From the NCBI GenBank assembly GCA_009733775.1, contig WOGZ01000003.1:186001-250000 (forward strand): 64,000 nucleotides of DNA, read 5' to 3'. The position numbers were made by a program, and so were the translations under genes. Of this stretch, positions 35,183-45,155 are shown one piece after another. Every line of letters starts with the position of its first letter. The stretch's first letter is position 1. Below the pieces are notes generated by a model, which saw nothing but the letters and a program-made list of their open reading frames with translations, was not told the origin of the DNA and searched no databases. The DNA is from Alectoria sarmentosa (Eukaryota > Ascomycota > Lecanoromycetes > Lecanorales > Parmeliaceae).

Positions 35183-36358
35183 TCAAGAGGCGCTAGCTAG
35201 ACTGTAATGAGCCAAGTGGCCGGGGTAAGTCTCTGAGAAGTAGAGATGCTCACCAGACTCTGCGACAGGTTGCAGTGTTTTATCTGTGGGCCACCACTCC
35301 GTCACAAACGCCATCATGCAAGCAGCTGCAACAGCTGCGGCGTACTTCTGCCAGCCATGGCCCTTATGACTGTCTGCATAGTCGCAAACGCATTTGATCA
35401 CCACGGTGGGCAAGTTGTCCCATACTCCAGCACTCTCCATCTCAAATGCAATGACCGCCTCTCGGGAGGCCATCTCGTCCCGATGGTAAGCGGATTTCAG
35501 GACCAGATCCCCAGATGCGACTTTGCCGAAGTGTATCCGATGCTCTGGTACCTCCCTACCTTCCTCGATGGTTGGGACAGACCTGTTGGTGGAGTTCTGT
35601 CTGAGATTCTTCAACCTGGCTCGAGGGACTTGCTTCTCGGTGTCACATCCAAGTGTGTCGCAAGGAGATTCAAGCGCGGTGCGGCAAACCTCATCGTCTT
35701 TAGGGCAGATGTCGCAAGCTGCCGGATCGTGGTGCTTGTGGCGGTAAGTCGGTTCGTAGAGCCTGTCCTTGTCTGCACCTGGATACTTGTATGCCTCCAA
35801 GCCTTCTCTCGTCAAGAGCTTTGCAAGATTCTCAGATGTGGAGTCTCTTAAGCGCTTTCGACCATTGAGTCCTTTCATCTTCCTCTCAAAGGATCGGATC
35901 TCCATGTTCGGTAGGCCTAAGCTCTCATGAAGGGTTTTCTTCGTGACAACTTTATTCGGCAGTTGTTGTCCACGGTCGTATTGCACCACTTCGGTGCTGA
36001 TCACGACGTCGCCAAGAAGAACTTCTGTGCTTTCGTCTGGTTTGGTGATGGTGGGCACTCCTCCGCAAATACCCACGACTAAGCAGAGCTTGATCCTAGG
36101 GAAGCTGATCCGGAAGTTGGCAGCAGAACTTGCTGAGATTCGCTTGCCCATGCCCTGCAAGTATGCCAAGACGATACTGTGATTGCCTATCCTGCCTGTT
36201 GTATAAGAATTATGATCACCGTCTACCTTTCCATACGTATAAGCTCCCTCATAAACTTCGTCAAACGAAGCCTCGACCGCGTCAGACTCTAGTTCCAAGG
36301 CACATAGTACAGCGATCTCGAAGTTCTCGCGGTGAGGAGGCCGGCGTGTGTGTGGCAT
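35183..36358 (-). CDS. PNP_UDP (nucleoside phosphorylase-fold) domain protein, NLR-effector type
   Basis: One exon, 391 residues. Blocks NFEIAVLCALELESDAVEA, CLVVGICGGVPT, LLGDVVIST and IAFEMESAGVWD are those of the nucleoside phosphorylase-like domain that fungi put at the N terminus of NLR/STAND immune receptors and also keep as free-standing proteins. A Cys/charged insertion of about 110 residues (around 190-290) splits the fold, as usual in this fungal group. The enzyme family cleaves nucleoside or nucleotide glycosidic bonds; the fungal substrate here is unknown. No NB-ARC or NACHT domain follows in this frame. A role in non-self recognition or antiviral nucleotide depletion is inference by analogy. 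Confidence 0.85.
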   Translation of the reverse strand: MPHTRRPPHRENFEIAVLCALELESDAVEASFDEVYEGAYTYGKVDGDHNSYTTGRIGNHSIVLAYLQGMGKRISASSAANFRISFPRIKLCLVVGICGGVPTITKPDESTEVLLGDVVISTEVVQYDRGQQLPNKVVTKKTLHESLGLPNMEIRSFERKMKGLNGRKRLRDSTSENLAKLLTREGLEAYKYPGADKDRLYEPTYRHKHHDPAACDICPKDDEVCRTALESPCDTLGCDTEKQVPRARLKNLRQNSTNRSVPTIEEGREVPEHRIHFGKVASGDLVLKSAYHRDEMASREAVIAFEMESAGVWDNLPTVVIKCVCDYADSHKGHGWQKYAAAVAAACMMAFVTEWWPTDKTLQPVAESGEHLYFSETYPGHLAHYSLASAS

Positions 36359-37667
36359 TGCGGAGGAGCGGGTTCGAGTCTGTCGATGAAGTGACTGAAA
36401 TCAAGAGGGTCTCGTGGGATCTGTTTGACTCTGGAATCGAGCCTGGCTCTCAATGGCGTTGAACTGCTTTGCTAGCCTAGAACCAACGACGGTGAGGCTG
36501 CAAAGCGGCTCTGGAGAATTTCCGCAAGCACTCCGAAGACAATCCTGATGGACGGTAGAATCCTCAAAATTGTGGCCGAGGACTGTAGCAATCATGCCAC
36601 AAGGAATGATACGCGAGCGAGGGAAGACGAGGCGAACATGGACCAGACATCAGCAGAAGGCCACGACTGTAGACCAATATCACGCCGGCTGGTGAGGCTC
36701 CTTGTGTTACAAGGATTTCGCCCTTGTAACACAAGGCTTACTTTGCAGTGGCAGGCGGGCATCGCAGAAACCAGTGAAGCGAGTGTAGGATGGAGGATTA
36801 CGTGCCTTGCTCAGCAGCTGCAGAGCCATTCAATTGACGGCGGTGAGCAAATTTCTATTCAGGTTTGCTACGGGCAGTGTTAGGAATCTAGAGACGCATG
36901 TCAGCCGTTGAAGTATTGTTGATGCCCTCTTGTCATTGGCCCAAGCTTTGAACCGTTTTCTAGCTGCATGCTTTGAAGCCAGTAGATTGATCCACCCCAA
37001 CATGTCACTCGTATCCGATGGGTTGGGACGAGAGGGGAAATTCCATGTGGCATATAACGGTCCGCAGTCAACTTGGGGCTTCTCAAAAACGAAGATCCCT
37101 CGCTGAAAGAGTAAACTTGAGCCCAGCACTAGTTTATTTACCCTCAGGATTGCCGTCGACGCCCATTTGTAGATATAAATTCGCATCTCATTCGAAGCAT
37201 CTCTAGCAAGTTCTATTCCGCGAGCCATGTTAACCCAATCATTACAGAGGCGGACGTATTGACAGATACCCTAGTGGTTGAGCGGAAGCGAGGAAAGGCG
37301 AGATTAGGCAAACAGGCAATCAGGCAGATTATATGGCCATGCGAACGGGACCCGAATGTTGCACTGACAGCGGTTCATAGCCGGGACTAAGAACGTGCAT
37401 CAGATATGTCATCTTTTGGCTTGGAGCTGCATTCGCGTAAGGTAGGGCTAATTCGTTCGACCCGCAGGTTTGGTACGACCTATGACTTGTCGGTGCCTAT
37501 CTCCCCCACCTCCGCCTCCTCATTGCTGACATGATTATATGTAAGAGTGTCGTCAATGGAGCGCATGATGTGCGGGTAGTCATTCTAGTCGTATTTGGCT
37601 CGAGTTAAAATCGATTCGTTCTATTCGACCATTCATCCACAGGCTTGTCCTCTTGAAAGTAGACGGC
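36359..37667. other. Intergenic stretch
   Basis: About 1.3 kb with no supported gene. A 132-codon ATG-led minus frame (36830-37228) lacks family features. A perfect inverted repeat at 36700-36736 is listed separately. Confidence 0.4.
36700..36736. repeat. Perfect 15-bp inverted repeat built of four half-sites
   Basis: Arms CCTTGTGTTACAAGG (36700-36714) and CCTTGTAACACAAGG (36722-36736) are exact reverse complements around the 7-nt loop ATTTCGC. Each arm is itself a CCTTGT-n3-ACAAGG palindrome, so the element carries four related half-sites. Confidence 0.85.
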
Positions 37668-39317
37668 TTAGAACTCTGATTTACTACCTTTCGCACCGTA
37701 CGTCTGCTCCCACAATAGCCAGAACAGAACAGTAACGCCTGTAACGGGGACCGTTATCGCCCAGTAGACCCAAATGTCTTTTGACATCGACCACTTTGGC
37801 AACTGGTTATCGTCGACCAGTGAAAAGTTGAAGAATCCCATACCGAAGACTGCCTAGATTGGGGGTGTTTAGCAAAGACAGCAGCTGACTTGGCACAAGA
37901 GGGGTGCTGCGACCTACGGCAATAAAGGTGCCGGGCAGAAAAATCAAAGTGAGCAACGCTATTGTTTTCATGGTGGCATTATCCTTTTGGGCGGCTTTTC
38001 CAATGCGAACAACGATCCTGCTATCATATTGAGCAACAGTGTTGAAAGCCTCGGTATCCGGTCAGTATCTTGCCCCTTTCAGTGATGAGGCATCGTCTTA
38101 CTAGATTAATCTCGTTCTGCAGTCGATCGCTCAGCGCCTGAGATCGTGATTTAAGTGTCTTGAACAGCTTAGACTGGAAATTTAGATGCTGCCTCGTCTC
38201 GGCGAACACGACAGAAGGTAGATCAGAACCTAACGGTCTTTCTTTAGAGAATTGCTCTTGTTGACTAATCATGCCGTCCACTGTCTCGATTGCGACATTC
38301 AGGGTCTCCGTGGAGTGAATAATATGCCTTGCAAGCTCGTGTAGGTAAGGGTAATCAGGTTCAGGAGACAAGGTGGGTAGTCGATTCTAGGTGCCAGTAT
38401 TAATTTCGGAATGATAAATAGTTCGCGGTATACCGAGACTCGTTACCTTTTCTACCATCCGAACTAAATCTCTGAGGGACCAAACAGAGATGTCAAAGAG
38501 CGATGAGACCTCCTCAACGATGAATGTGTGTATTGAGTAAGGATCGTTGACGCGGAATTTGTCTTGGTTTGAGGACAGAGTAGACTGTAATCTGGATTGC
38601 AGAGCGGATGGCAAGTCAAAACATAGAACCACATGGTGGTCGGGGAGCCAATAAGTGAAAAATCCGATTTTGTCCCATACGTAAAAAGCATCGGTGTTGG
38701 GGCTATCTCGTCTTATTTGCTTGATCAAGAATCGGAACCATGTGCCTAACAGCTCGATCAGAAAGACTTGCTTCTGGCGTAGGCACAAACATACTGTAGC
38801 CTTTGACCTGCAACCTCCTGTCCAAGATATCTTGGCACCCAAAGAATCCGCTGGCCTCTTGGCAAATATTCGTCCAAAAGTGGGCCGGTATTTGGCAGCA
38901 AGTAGAGAGATCTCTACGCAAATCAACGGAGTCCAAGAAGGTTTTCGATGAAGTAAACCTATTGTGAGTTGTAAGGAATAGTGTTGAAGGGGGAAAGGCG
39001 CAATGTCCGACGCATACACTATAAGTAGATCAGGCGTATCTAGCTTCTGAACTCACATTTAGCTACCCATATAGGAAGGCGGCGTCTTGTTTACCTTTAT
39101 AAGGTCTGGTGCGCTCAGCTTGGTAGTAGACCATACACCCTCTACTAAACAGATCAGCTCCCATACTTTCAGGAAGGCTGCAAATGATATGAGAACCTCC
39201 TCTCTCAAGAACGTCTATCGAGGGTGGAGCGTATCTCTTCATAAAGGAGGCATCACATATTGGTTTCGTTGTGGCAAGTCTCGGCACTATCTGAGCTGGT
39301 GAATAAGGTCGAGACAT
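37668..39317 (-). pseudogene. CorA-like Mg2+ transporter family gene with apparent frameshift
   Basis: Exons on the minus strand: 39317-39095, about 39051-38795, 38745-38447, 38386-38102, 38049-37918, 37853-37668. The last four join perfectly and give the conserved C terminus: VEEVSSLFDISVWSLRDLVR, HIIHSTETLNVAIETV, TMKTIALLTLIFLPGTFIA, AVFGMGFFNFSL and a second helix (YWAITVPVTGVTVLFWLLW). The G-M-N signature of true CorA is replaced by G-M-G-F-F, as in fungal CorA-like proteins. In the second exon the frame must change near 38925 from HRKPSWTPL to DLRRDLSTCCQIPAHFW; one missing base explains both the frame and the phase of the next intron. Either the gene is broken or the base is an assembly error. 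Confidence 0.7.
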
Positions 39318-40053
39318 AAGTTCCACTTGAACGTCAACTTCCTGTATTACTGGCACGCTCTTTGCTTAAGAGCATCGAGGAGAAAACTGATGGTCAACCC
39401 GTCAGTCACACCTCTTTGCTCGACCTCAGGTGGCGTACACAAGGCTGCGAATAGCCGTGACATTGGGCCAAAAGTGAGGCTGGCTCAGCTTCATCTGCCT
39501 GTGAGAAGCACAGACCCCGGGGTGCAGAGCTGCTAGGTCTTCTTTTCTCGATTCTACCTGAGATTTACCAATCGTGACCCTGCTTCCTTTGCCACGTCTA
39601 AGCCCTGCTCCTGAAGCAAGCGCGCTAAGAAGACAACGTCGAAGCCCACCCCAACAGCACAGTGGCATGTGCCGTGTACCGTCGCATTCAAAGGTGATCT
39701 GATTCTGGTTGTGGCCGCCGCCGCCCTCCGCCTCTAGTAAATCTGCTGATCCGAACCTCGGGCATCGAGTTAGCGTATTCAAAACCAGTTGGAATGTCTT
39801 GGCATGATGCTGTTAGAATTCGGTGATTGCCTCGGTTCCTTCAGGCATTGGAAGGCTATCAACAGTCACATCATCGAAATCACCCAGTCCGTAAGCAATG
39901 GCTCGTGAAGTCGAATAATGACAAGGGGTTTATGTTCATGGAAGCCCTAGCCCTATGAATCGTTCCGCCTAAATATTTGACGCCGTTGGTCTGCCAAGAC
40001 TTGCCACAGAACCCGCAAATCTATCACCGCAGCCGCCAGCTCTCCAGTCCACA
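39318..40053. other. Divergent intergenic region
   Basis: About 740 bases between the CorA-like gene and Atp23. Frames here overlap and lack features; promoter for both is assumed. Confidence 0.4.
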
Positions 40054-40841
40054 ATGTCTGAGCCTCCCAACTCTCAAGATACAGGCTACACCTTTACCGA
40101 CGACCCATGGATACGATGGCGCAACACATTTCGCTACGTAACCGGCCGATTGACGGAAGAGGGAAACCGACAATACAGGAAGGGGCGCAACGATCGCTAT
40201 GCTGCGGCTGATTGCAAAAGCTGTGAAGACCAAAGAGATTATTTGCTGCAATACAGTACCACCAGCTCATCTGTATTTGCGGACCGGCCATTGCTAATGG
40301 ATTCCCAGGTCCGATAGTACGATTCATGCACCAGAAGATCAACGATCTGGGAGGCGATTTGCACAAAGGGAACATCAGGTGTATGAGATGCGATGAGACG
40401 CAAGGCGGAGGACTCCATCCGGGTTACGGGATCATGCTTTGCGCGGAGCGACCCGAGCCATTGGAGGATACGTTGACACATGGTAGGACTGTACTCGACG
40501 AGAACATTGAAAAGCACGCTGATATCTGCGCAGAGATGGTTCATGCCTACGACTACCTCCGCTTCAAAGTCGACTTCGAAACGCACGACCTACGGCACGC
40601 TGCCTGCACTGAAATCAGAGCCTCGTCCTTGAGCGGCGAGTGTAGGTTCTGGAGGGAATTCTGGCATAGAGCGCAGTGGAAGGTCACATACCAGCATCAA
40701 GAATGTGTGAAACGCCGGGCGACGCGATCAGTTGCCGCGAGACCGAATTGCAAGGACGATGTTGAGGCTGCCAAGGTAGTGAATGAGGTCTGGGACAGCT
40801 GCTTTGCGGATACGAGGCCTTTTGATGAGATATACAAGTGA
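40054..40841 (+). CDS. atp23: Mitochondrial inner membrane protease Atp23
   Basis: Three exons (40054-40255, 40309-40482, 40534-40841) give 227 residues. Atp23 is a zinc metalloprotease of the intermembrane space that matures Atp6 and helps F1Fo assembly. After removal of the second intron the active site reads HEMVHAYD (residues 125-132) followed by LRHAACTEIRASSLSGEC. Twin Cys pairs (C-x2-C in DCKSCE and IRCMRC) and the C-terminal block ARPNCKDD...NEVWDSCFADTRPF are typical. The second intron is 51 nt, has no stop in frame and splits the HExxH motif, so translating through it would destroy the active site. Confidence 0.93.
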
Positions 40842-41028
40842 AAAGTACCGGTGGATTTTCTGAGGAATAACTCTGTACCAACATCATACCAGCATTGTCA
40901 GAGGCGTTCACCACCATCAAAGATACCCTCAACTCCGAGCAATATGCAGGACCCTGGATAGTCTGTCCATCAAAAAGTGAAAGGAAACGTTCGACGCCAT
41001 TTACATTGTGAGAGAGGCAACATTGAAA

Positions 41029-42563
41029 CTAATCATCCAGTCCAGTCCTGTTGACTGCTTGGATGGTTGCTGGTATTCCCAACTTTGTCTCCTTTGAACC
41101 CGAGCTTCTCTGAGTCGCTCTCTCGCCTTTGATGCAATGCTTGACAATCCAGGGATGTTTCTGAACTTCAGTTAGGGGGATGCGCTTCTCTGGGTCGAGG
41201 ACAAGTAGCTAGAGGAAGCGTCAGCGATCATGATCGTCCCACATTGGTCGTAGTCAAGCGCATCGAGGAGCGCGGCTTCCTCCGTGCTATGCGAATTGCC
41301 AGACATAGCAAGAGGGGCGTGCTAGTGGTACAATCTGACCATAGTGGAAGGCCAAAAAAGTAAAGCGCGCGTCTGAGCAGAAATAAGGCTTACCCTTTCA
41401 ATCAAGTCCCTTGCCTCAGGGCTCACAAATTTTGGCACCGTCATCTCTCCTCTGGCTATTCGTCTTTGTGTCATGACGGGTGTGTCCTCGAAAGGTGCCT
41501 CTCCCACCAAGAATTCATATGTAAGGACGCCCAAACTCCATAAGTCCACCTTCTCGTTATAGAAATTTTCCTGGCTTCCTGGTTTGATCATCTCTGGTGG
41601 GAGATAGTCGAGAGTGCCGCACATGGTATTTCTTCGATTGTTGGGGGCATGCACACTCCATCCGAAGTCTGAGATCTTGATCTCCCCATGGATTCCCACT
41701 AGGATGTTCTCAGGCTTGATGTCCCTATGCATGACATGCTTCTTATGAAGATATCTCAGCGCTGCGGCCATTTGTGCGATGTACTGTGCTGCTTTCCACT
41801 CCGGAAACTTGTTCTCTTTTCGAAGATGCTTATACAGCTCTCCCTTGCCAGCAAATTCAAGAATGAGGAAGACTCGCTTGCTGTCGTGGAAGTGACCGTA
41901 GAAGCGGAGAATATTGGGATGGCGCAGATGGCTATGGATCTCTATTTCTCGTCTCACTTGCTTCTCGACTTTTCCTTGCTGCAGCTCGCTTTTGTGGAGG
42001 ACTTTCAGCGCGCACACGAAGCCGGTCGATCGCTCTTTGGCCAGGTATACCCGCCCAAATTTGCCCTTCCCTAAGGGCTTTCCAATCTCGAACATCCCAA
42101 GATGGAACTTTTTCGGTTGTGGTTGCTCATATATTGGGGGATTCGACAATCTTTGTATGGCGCTCTCGTCTGAAGGTCGTGCGGATGATGAATAGCTGGC
42201 GCCCTTTCGAGGTGGTGAAGAAGGAGCAGCTATAGTAGAACCGCGCCATTGGGCAGCTCCTGAAGCAACGCTGACGGTGGTAATTGTCGCTGCTTTCGCA
42301 TTGGCATCATTGTTATTTTGAAGCGCAATCTTGAGGAGGTTTGAGCGATTTGGATTGGAGGTCAGTTGGGTGGTGGAGCCGAGTCCAGATATTGACATTG
42401 CTGCCGAAAGAGATTCCTAGAATTTGATAAGTAAAGCAATCAAAAGCGAGTTTGATTTGTTTTCTACCTTTGATTTATGGAAGATACCGCCTCCATTGAC
42501 TGGCTCATTCTCGTCGGTGACTGTCAGTTGCTCAAAGCGAGACTCAATCGCTCTAATCGCCAT
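41029..42563 (-). CDS. ipl1: Aurora-type serine/threonine kinase
   Basis: Three exons (42563-42468, 42416-41394, 41208-41029) give 432 residues. The first exon supplies ESRFEQLTVTDENEP, typical of fungal Aurora N termini. The kinase domain shows GKGKFGRVYLAK, ALKVLHKSEL, HRDIKPEN, DFGWSVHAP and the activation segment RRNTMCGTLDYLPPEM, the last two diagnostic of Aurora. The short C-terminal exon adds LLVLDPEKRIPLTEVQKHPW. Aurora is the catalytic subunit of the chromosomal passenger complex and corrects kinetochore attachment. The last intron is 185 nt, much longer than the others here. Splice phases agree. Confidence 0.93.
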
Positions 42564-42835
42564 CTTAAAACAGCGACTTGGTAGACCGTAGAAGCGGATC
42601 AGACCAGTCAAAGAGGCGAGCGACTTGTGGCTCTGTTGTAAGAGTGTCTGTTAGTTACCCCATTTGCAGATGGTGAGCTCCAGCGTATGTTTATTAGCGG
42701 CACTCCGTTGGCGGAGTTACCAACGGCCAGCCCTACAGAATCGCGATCCATGGAGGGGCATAGCTCTCGCCTTCTAACTCCAACTCCATGGGCTTTCATT
42801 TATTTTCAGATGAGAACAATTCTGTAACATCGAAG

Positions 42836-43759
42836 ATGGCAGCCAATGGGCGGGTGGAGCTGGATTCGCATTACCCATCAGCAGCCGACGCTGGCAACTC
42901 CATCACTCAGCATGGCTTCAAAATCACTACGCGAAAGCTGCCGATACTTAAAGCAGAGCCTATCGAAAAGGTGACGAAGAATCTGGGTATTGCACCTCCC
43001 GAGATGATCTTCGGTGACAACCTGGTTTCTATCGACCACGAAAGTGGATGGGGAATTCAGTTCAATACCTATGATGCGCTGGACCAAGTCGACAAGACAG
43101 GAGGGTCAATGCTTCAAGTCGCACATTCGAGGGAATGGCAGAGTACTCGGTACGCTGGAGCTTACACCGTTAGAGTCACGAGGCATGCTGAGGAAGGACA
43201 GGGAAAAGAAGCACAAGGGTATCACGGAGGTCGTAAAGCCATTCGACTGGTCATATAGCACCGACTACAAGGGTACTTTGCGCTCACCGTCACCACTGTT
43301 AGAGGCTACAACGACACCAATTCCCGTGGAGCTACTCAAACGTCCTGATCCTATCCTCTTTTTTGACGAGGTTATACTCTATGAAGACGAAATGGCCGAC
43401 AATGGCATTACAATGTACTCGTGCAAGATCAGGGTCATGCCAGCGCGGTTACTGCTTCTCTGTCGTTTCTTTATGCGTCTGGATAACGTCTTGCTCAGGA
43501 TCAGGGACACCAGAGTATATGTCGACTTTGGGACTGGAGAGGTGATCAGGGAGTATATTGCGAAAGAGGAGAAGTACGAGGTGGTTAGGCAGGTAAGGAC
43601 CACTGCGGAAAACTTATATCTGTGCATTCACTAAACTTTGCTTGCTAGAAACTTGCATCGAGAGGCCAAGACGTGCCGGCGCAGCTGCGAGATCCAAACA
43701 ACATAATTGACCTGTTACCTATTGTGAATAGATCACTCGAGCGCCTGGTGGTCAGGTAG
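42836..43759 (+). CDS. tip41: TIP41-like type 2A phosphatase regulator
   Basis: Three exons (42836-43149, 43202-43592, 43649-43759) give 271 residues. Family blocks are FKITTRKLPI, LGIAPPEMIFGDN, WGIQFNTYDALDQVDKTG, VVKPFDWSYSTDYKG, PILFFDEVILYEDE and MPARLLLLCRFFMRLDNVL. Tip41 binds Tap42 and PP2A-type phosphatases in TOR signalling. The start at 42836 has the better context (GAAGATGG); an in-frame ATG at 42788 would add 16 residues. The gene is divergent from Aurora with 272 bases between starts, suggesting a shared promoter. Confidence 0.93.
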
Positions 43760-44082
43760 CTGTAGGATGCATGCATACATTCGCGAGGAATCTGGAGCGT
43801 TTAGTAGTCACGGCATTTGCGAGGCGTCCTTATGAATGGCATGATACCAATAGTTCAATACAATTTGTTCCGAACTTCTATTCACTTTCCGTCATTGCTG
43901 TAGATGAATTTTCGTGTGAAACCGCGTCTTGGAGGCGCGTCGGCAGACCTTCCCCTACAAATCTGAAGTAGCGAAGTCATGACGGCAACCACTTCAATTA
44001 AAACATCCACGATCTCGAACCGAAAATTGTAACGACCCCGTACTCATCTCACATCCTGCATTCAAGGTCATAAATCGTCCTC
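43760..44082. other. Short intergenic stretch
   Basis: About 320 bases between Tip41 and Cbp3 on the same strand; nothing recognised. Confidence 0.4.
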
Positions 44083-45155
44083 ATGGCTCCAAGTTCCGTT
44101 TGTGCAGCATGCCGTCAAGTGCTCCGACGACAATATCGTCAGCTTGGACAATCGCCAGACTTTTGTGGAGCACGCACCGCACCCTCTTCAGTACACAGTA
44201 CTCCTAGACTATTCTCGACAAGCCGTTTGCTGTCAGTACCTCAGGCTACCCCTAGACCATATCAGCCAAAGGCTCCTCCCGTAGTTCCGCGGACCGGAGA
44301 GGGTCCGAACGGCGTTTCCTCAGAGGGCAGAGAATTTGGCTCGCCATCCACCGAACCACCTGGTCACTCAATTGCAAAGGAGCTTCACAAGCGTATCTCT
44401 TCAGTAACAGAAACATACGTCGCATACGGTGTTTGTGAGAACCTGGTCAAAGAATGTGCTCGACAAGCAGACTATACGATTCCACAAGCACATGAAAAGA
44501 ATGTCGACATTCCCAAGACCAAAGACGGGGAGGACTTGGGAGTTGGGACAGGGTGGTGGTTCGAGAGTGAGCAAGTCTTGTGGTCTTGCGGCAGATTATT
44601 TACTGTATTGACTTTCATTCAGCCCTTGGTCTCACACCAACCTTCAATACCTGGGCCCAAATAACTTTCCTTCACATGTACCTGCTCACCTGCCGCCTCC
44701 GTTGTTTCCCTCCTGCTCATGCTCCAGTATGGCACCAACACCTCCTGGACCATTTCTTCTACATCGCCGAAGACCGGATGGTCACCACCCATAACATCGC
44801 AGCACGTTCCATCCGCAACAAGTACTTGAAAGATTTATTCGTGCAATGGCGCGGACTGATGACGGGCTATGATGAGGGAATCCTAAGAGGAGATGCGGTG
44901 CTGGCTACAGCAGTGTGGAGGAACATTTTCAAGGCGGATGAAAATGTGGATTTCAGAGGGGTGGGTGAGGTGGTGAGCTACATTCGGGGAGTGTTGAAGG
45001 GGCTGGATGAGTTGGCGGATGAGGGTATTGCTGGTGGACAAGTAGTATTTGGGGATCCAGAAAGTGAAAGAGATGGAGTACTTCTGAAGAGCCGGATGAT
45101 GATCGACTCAGCGGGAGAGGTCACCATAAAAGAGCCAACAAAGGCAACTCAATAA
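44083..45155 (+). CDS. cbp3: Cytochrome bc1 assembly chaperone Cbp3
   Basis: Two exons (44083-44566, 44623-45155; 56-nt intron, phase 1) give 338 residues. The first 60 residues are rich in Arg, Ser and Ala and fit a mitochondrial presequence. The chaperone domain (Ubiq_cyt_C_chap) begins after GTGWWFETLGLTPTFNTWAQ and continues HMYLLTCRLRCFP, HHFFYIAED-like DHFFYIAEDRM and GYDEGILRGDAVLATAVWRN. Cbp3 with Cbp6 acts at the mitoribosome exit and stabilises newly made cytochrome b. C-terminal region is acidic. Confidence 0.92.
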
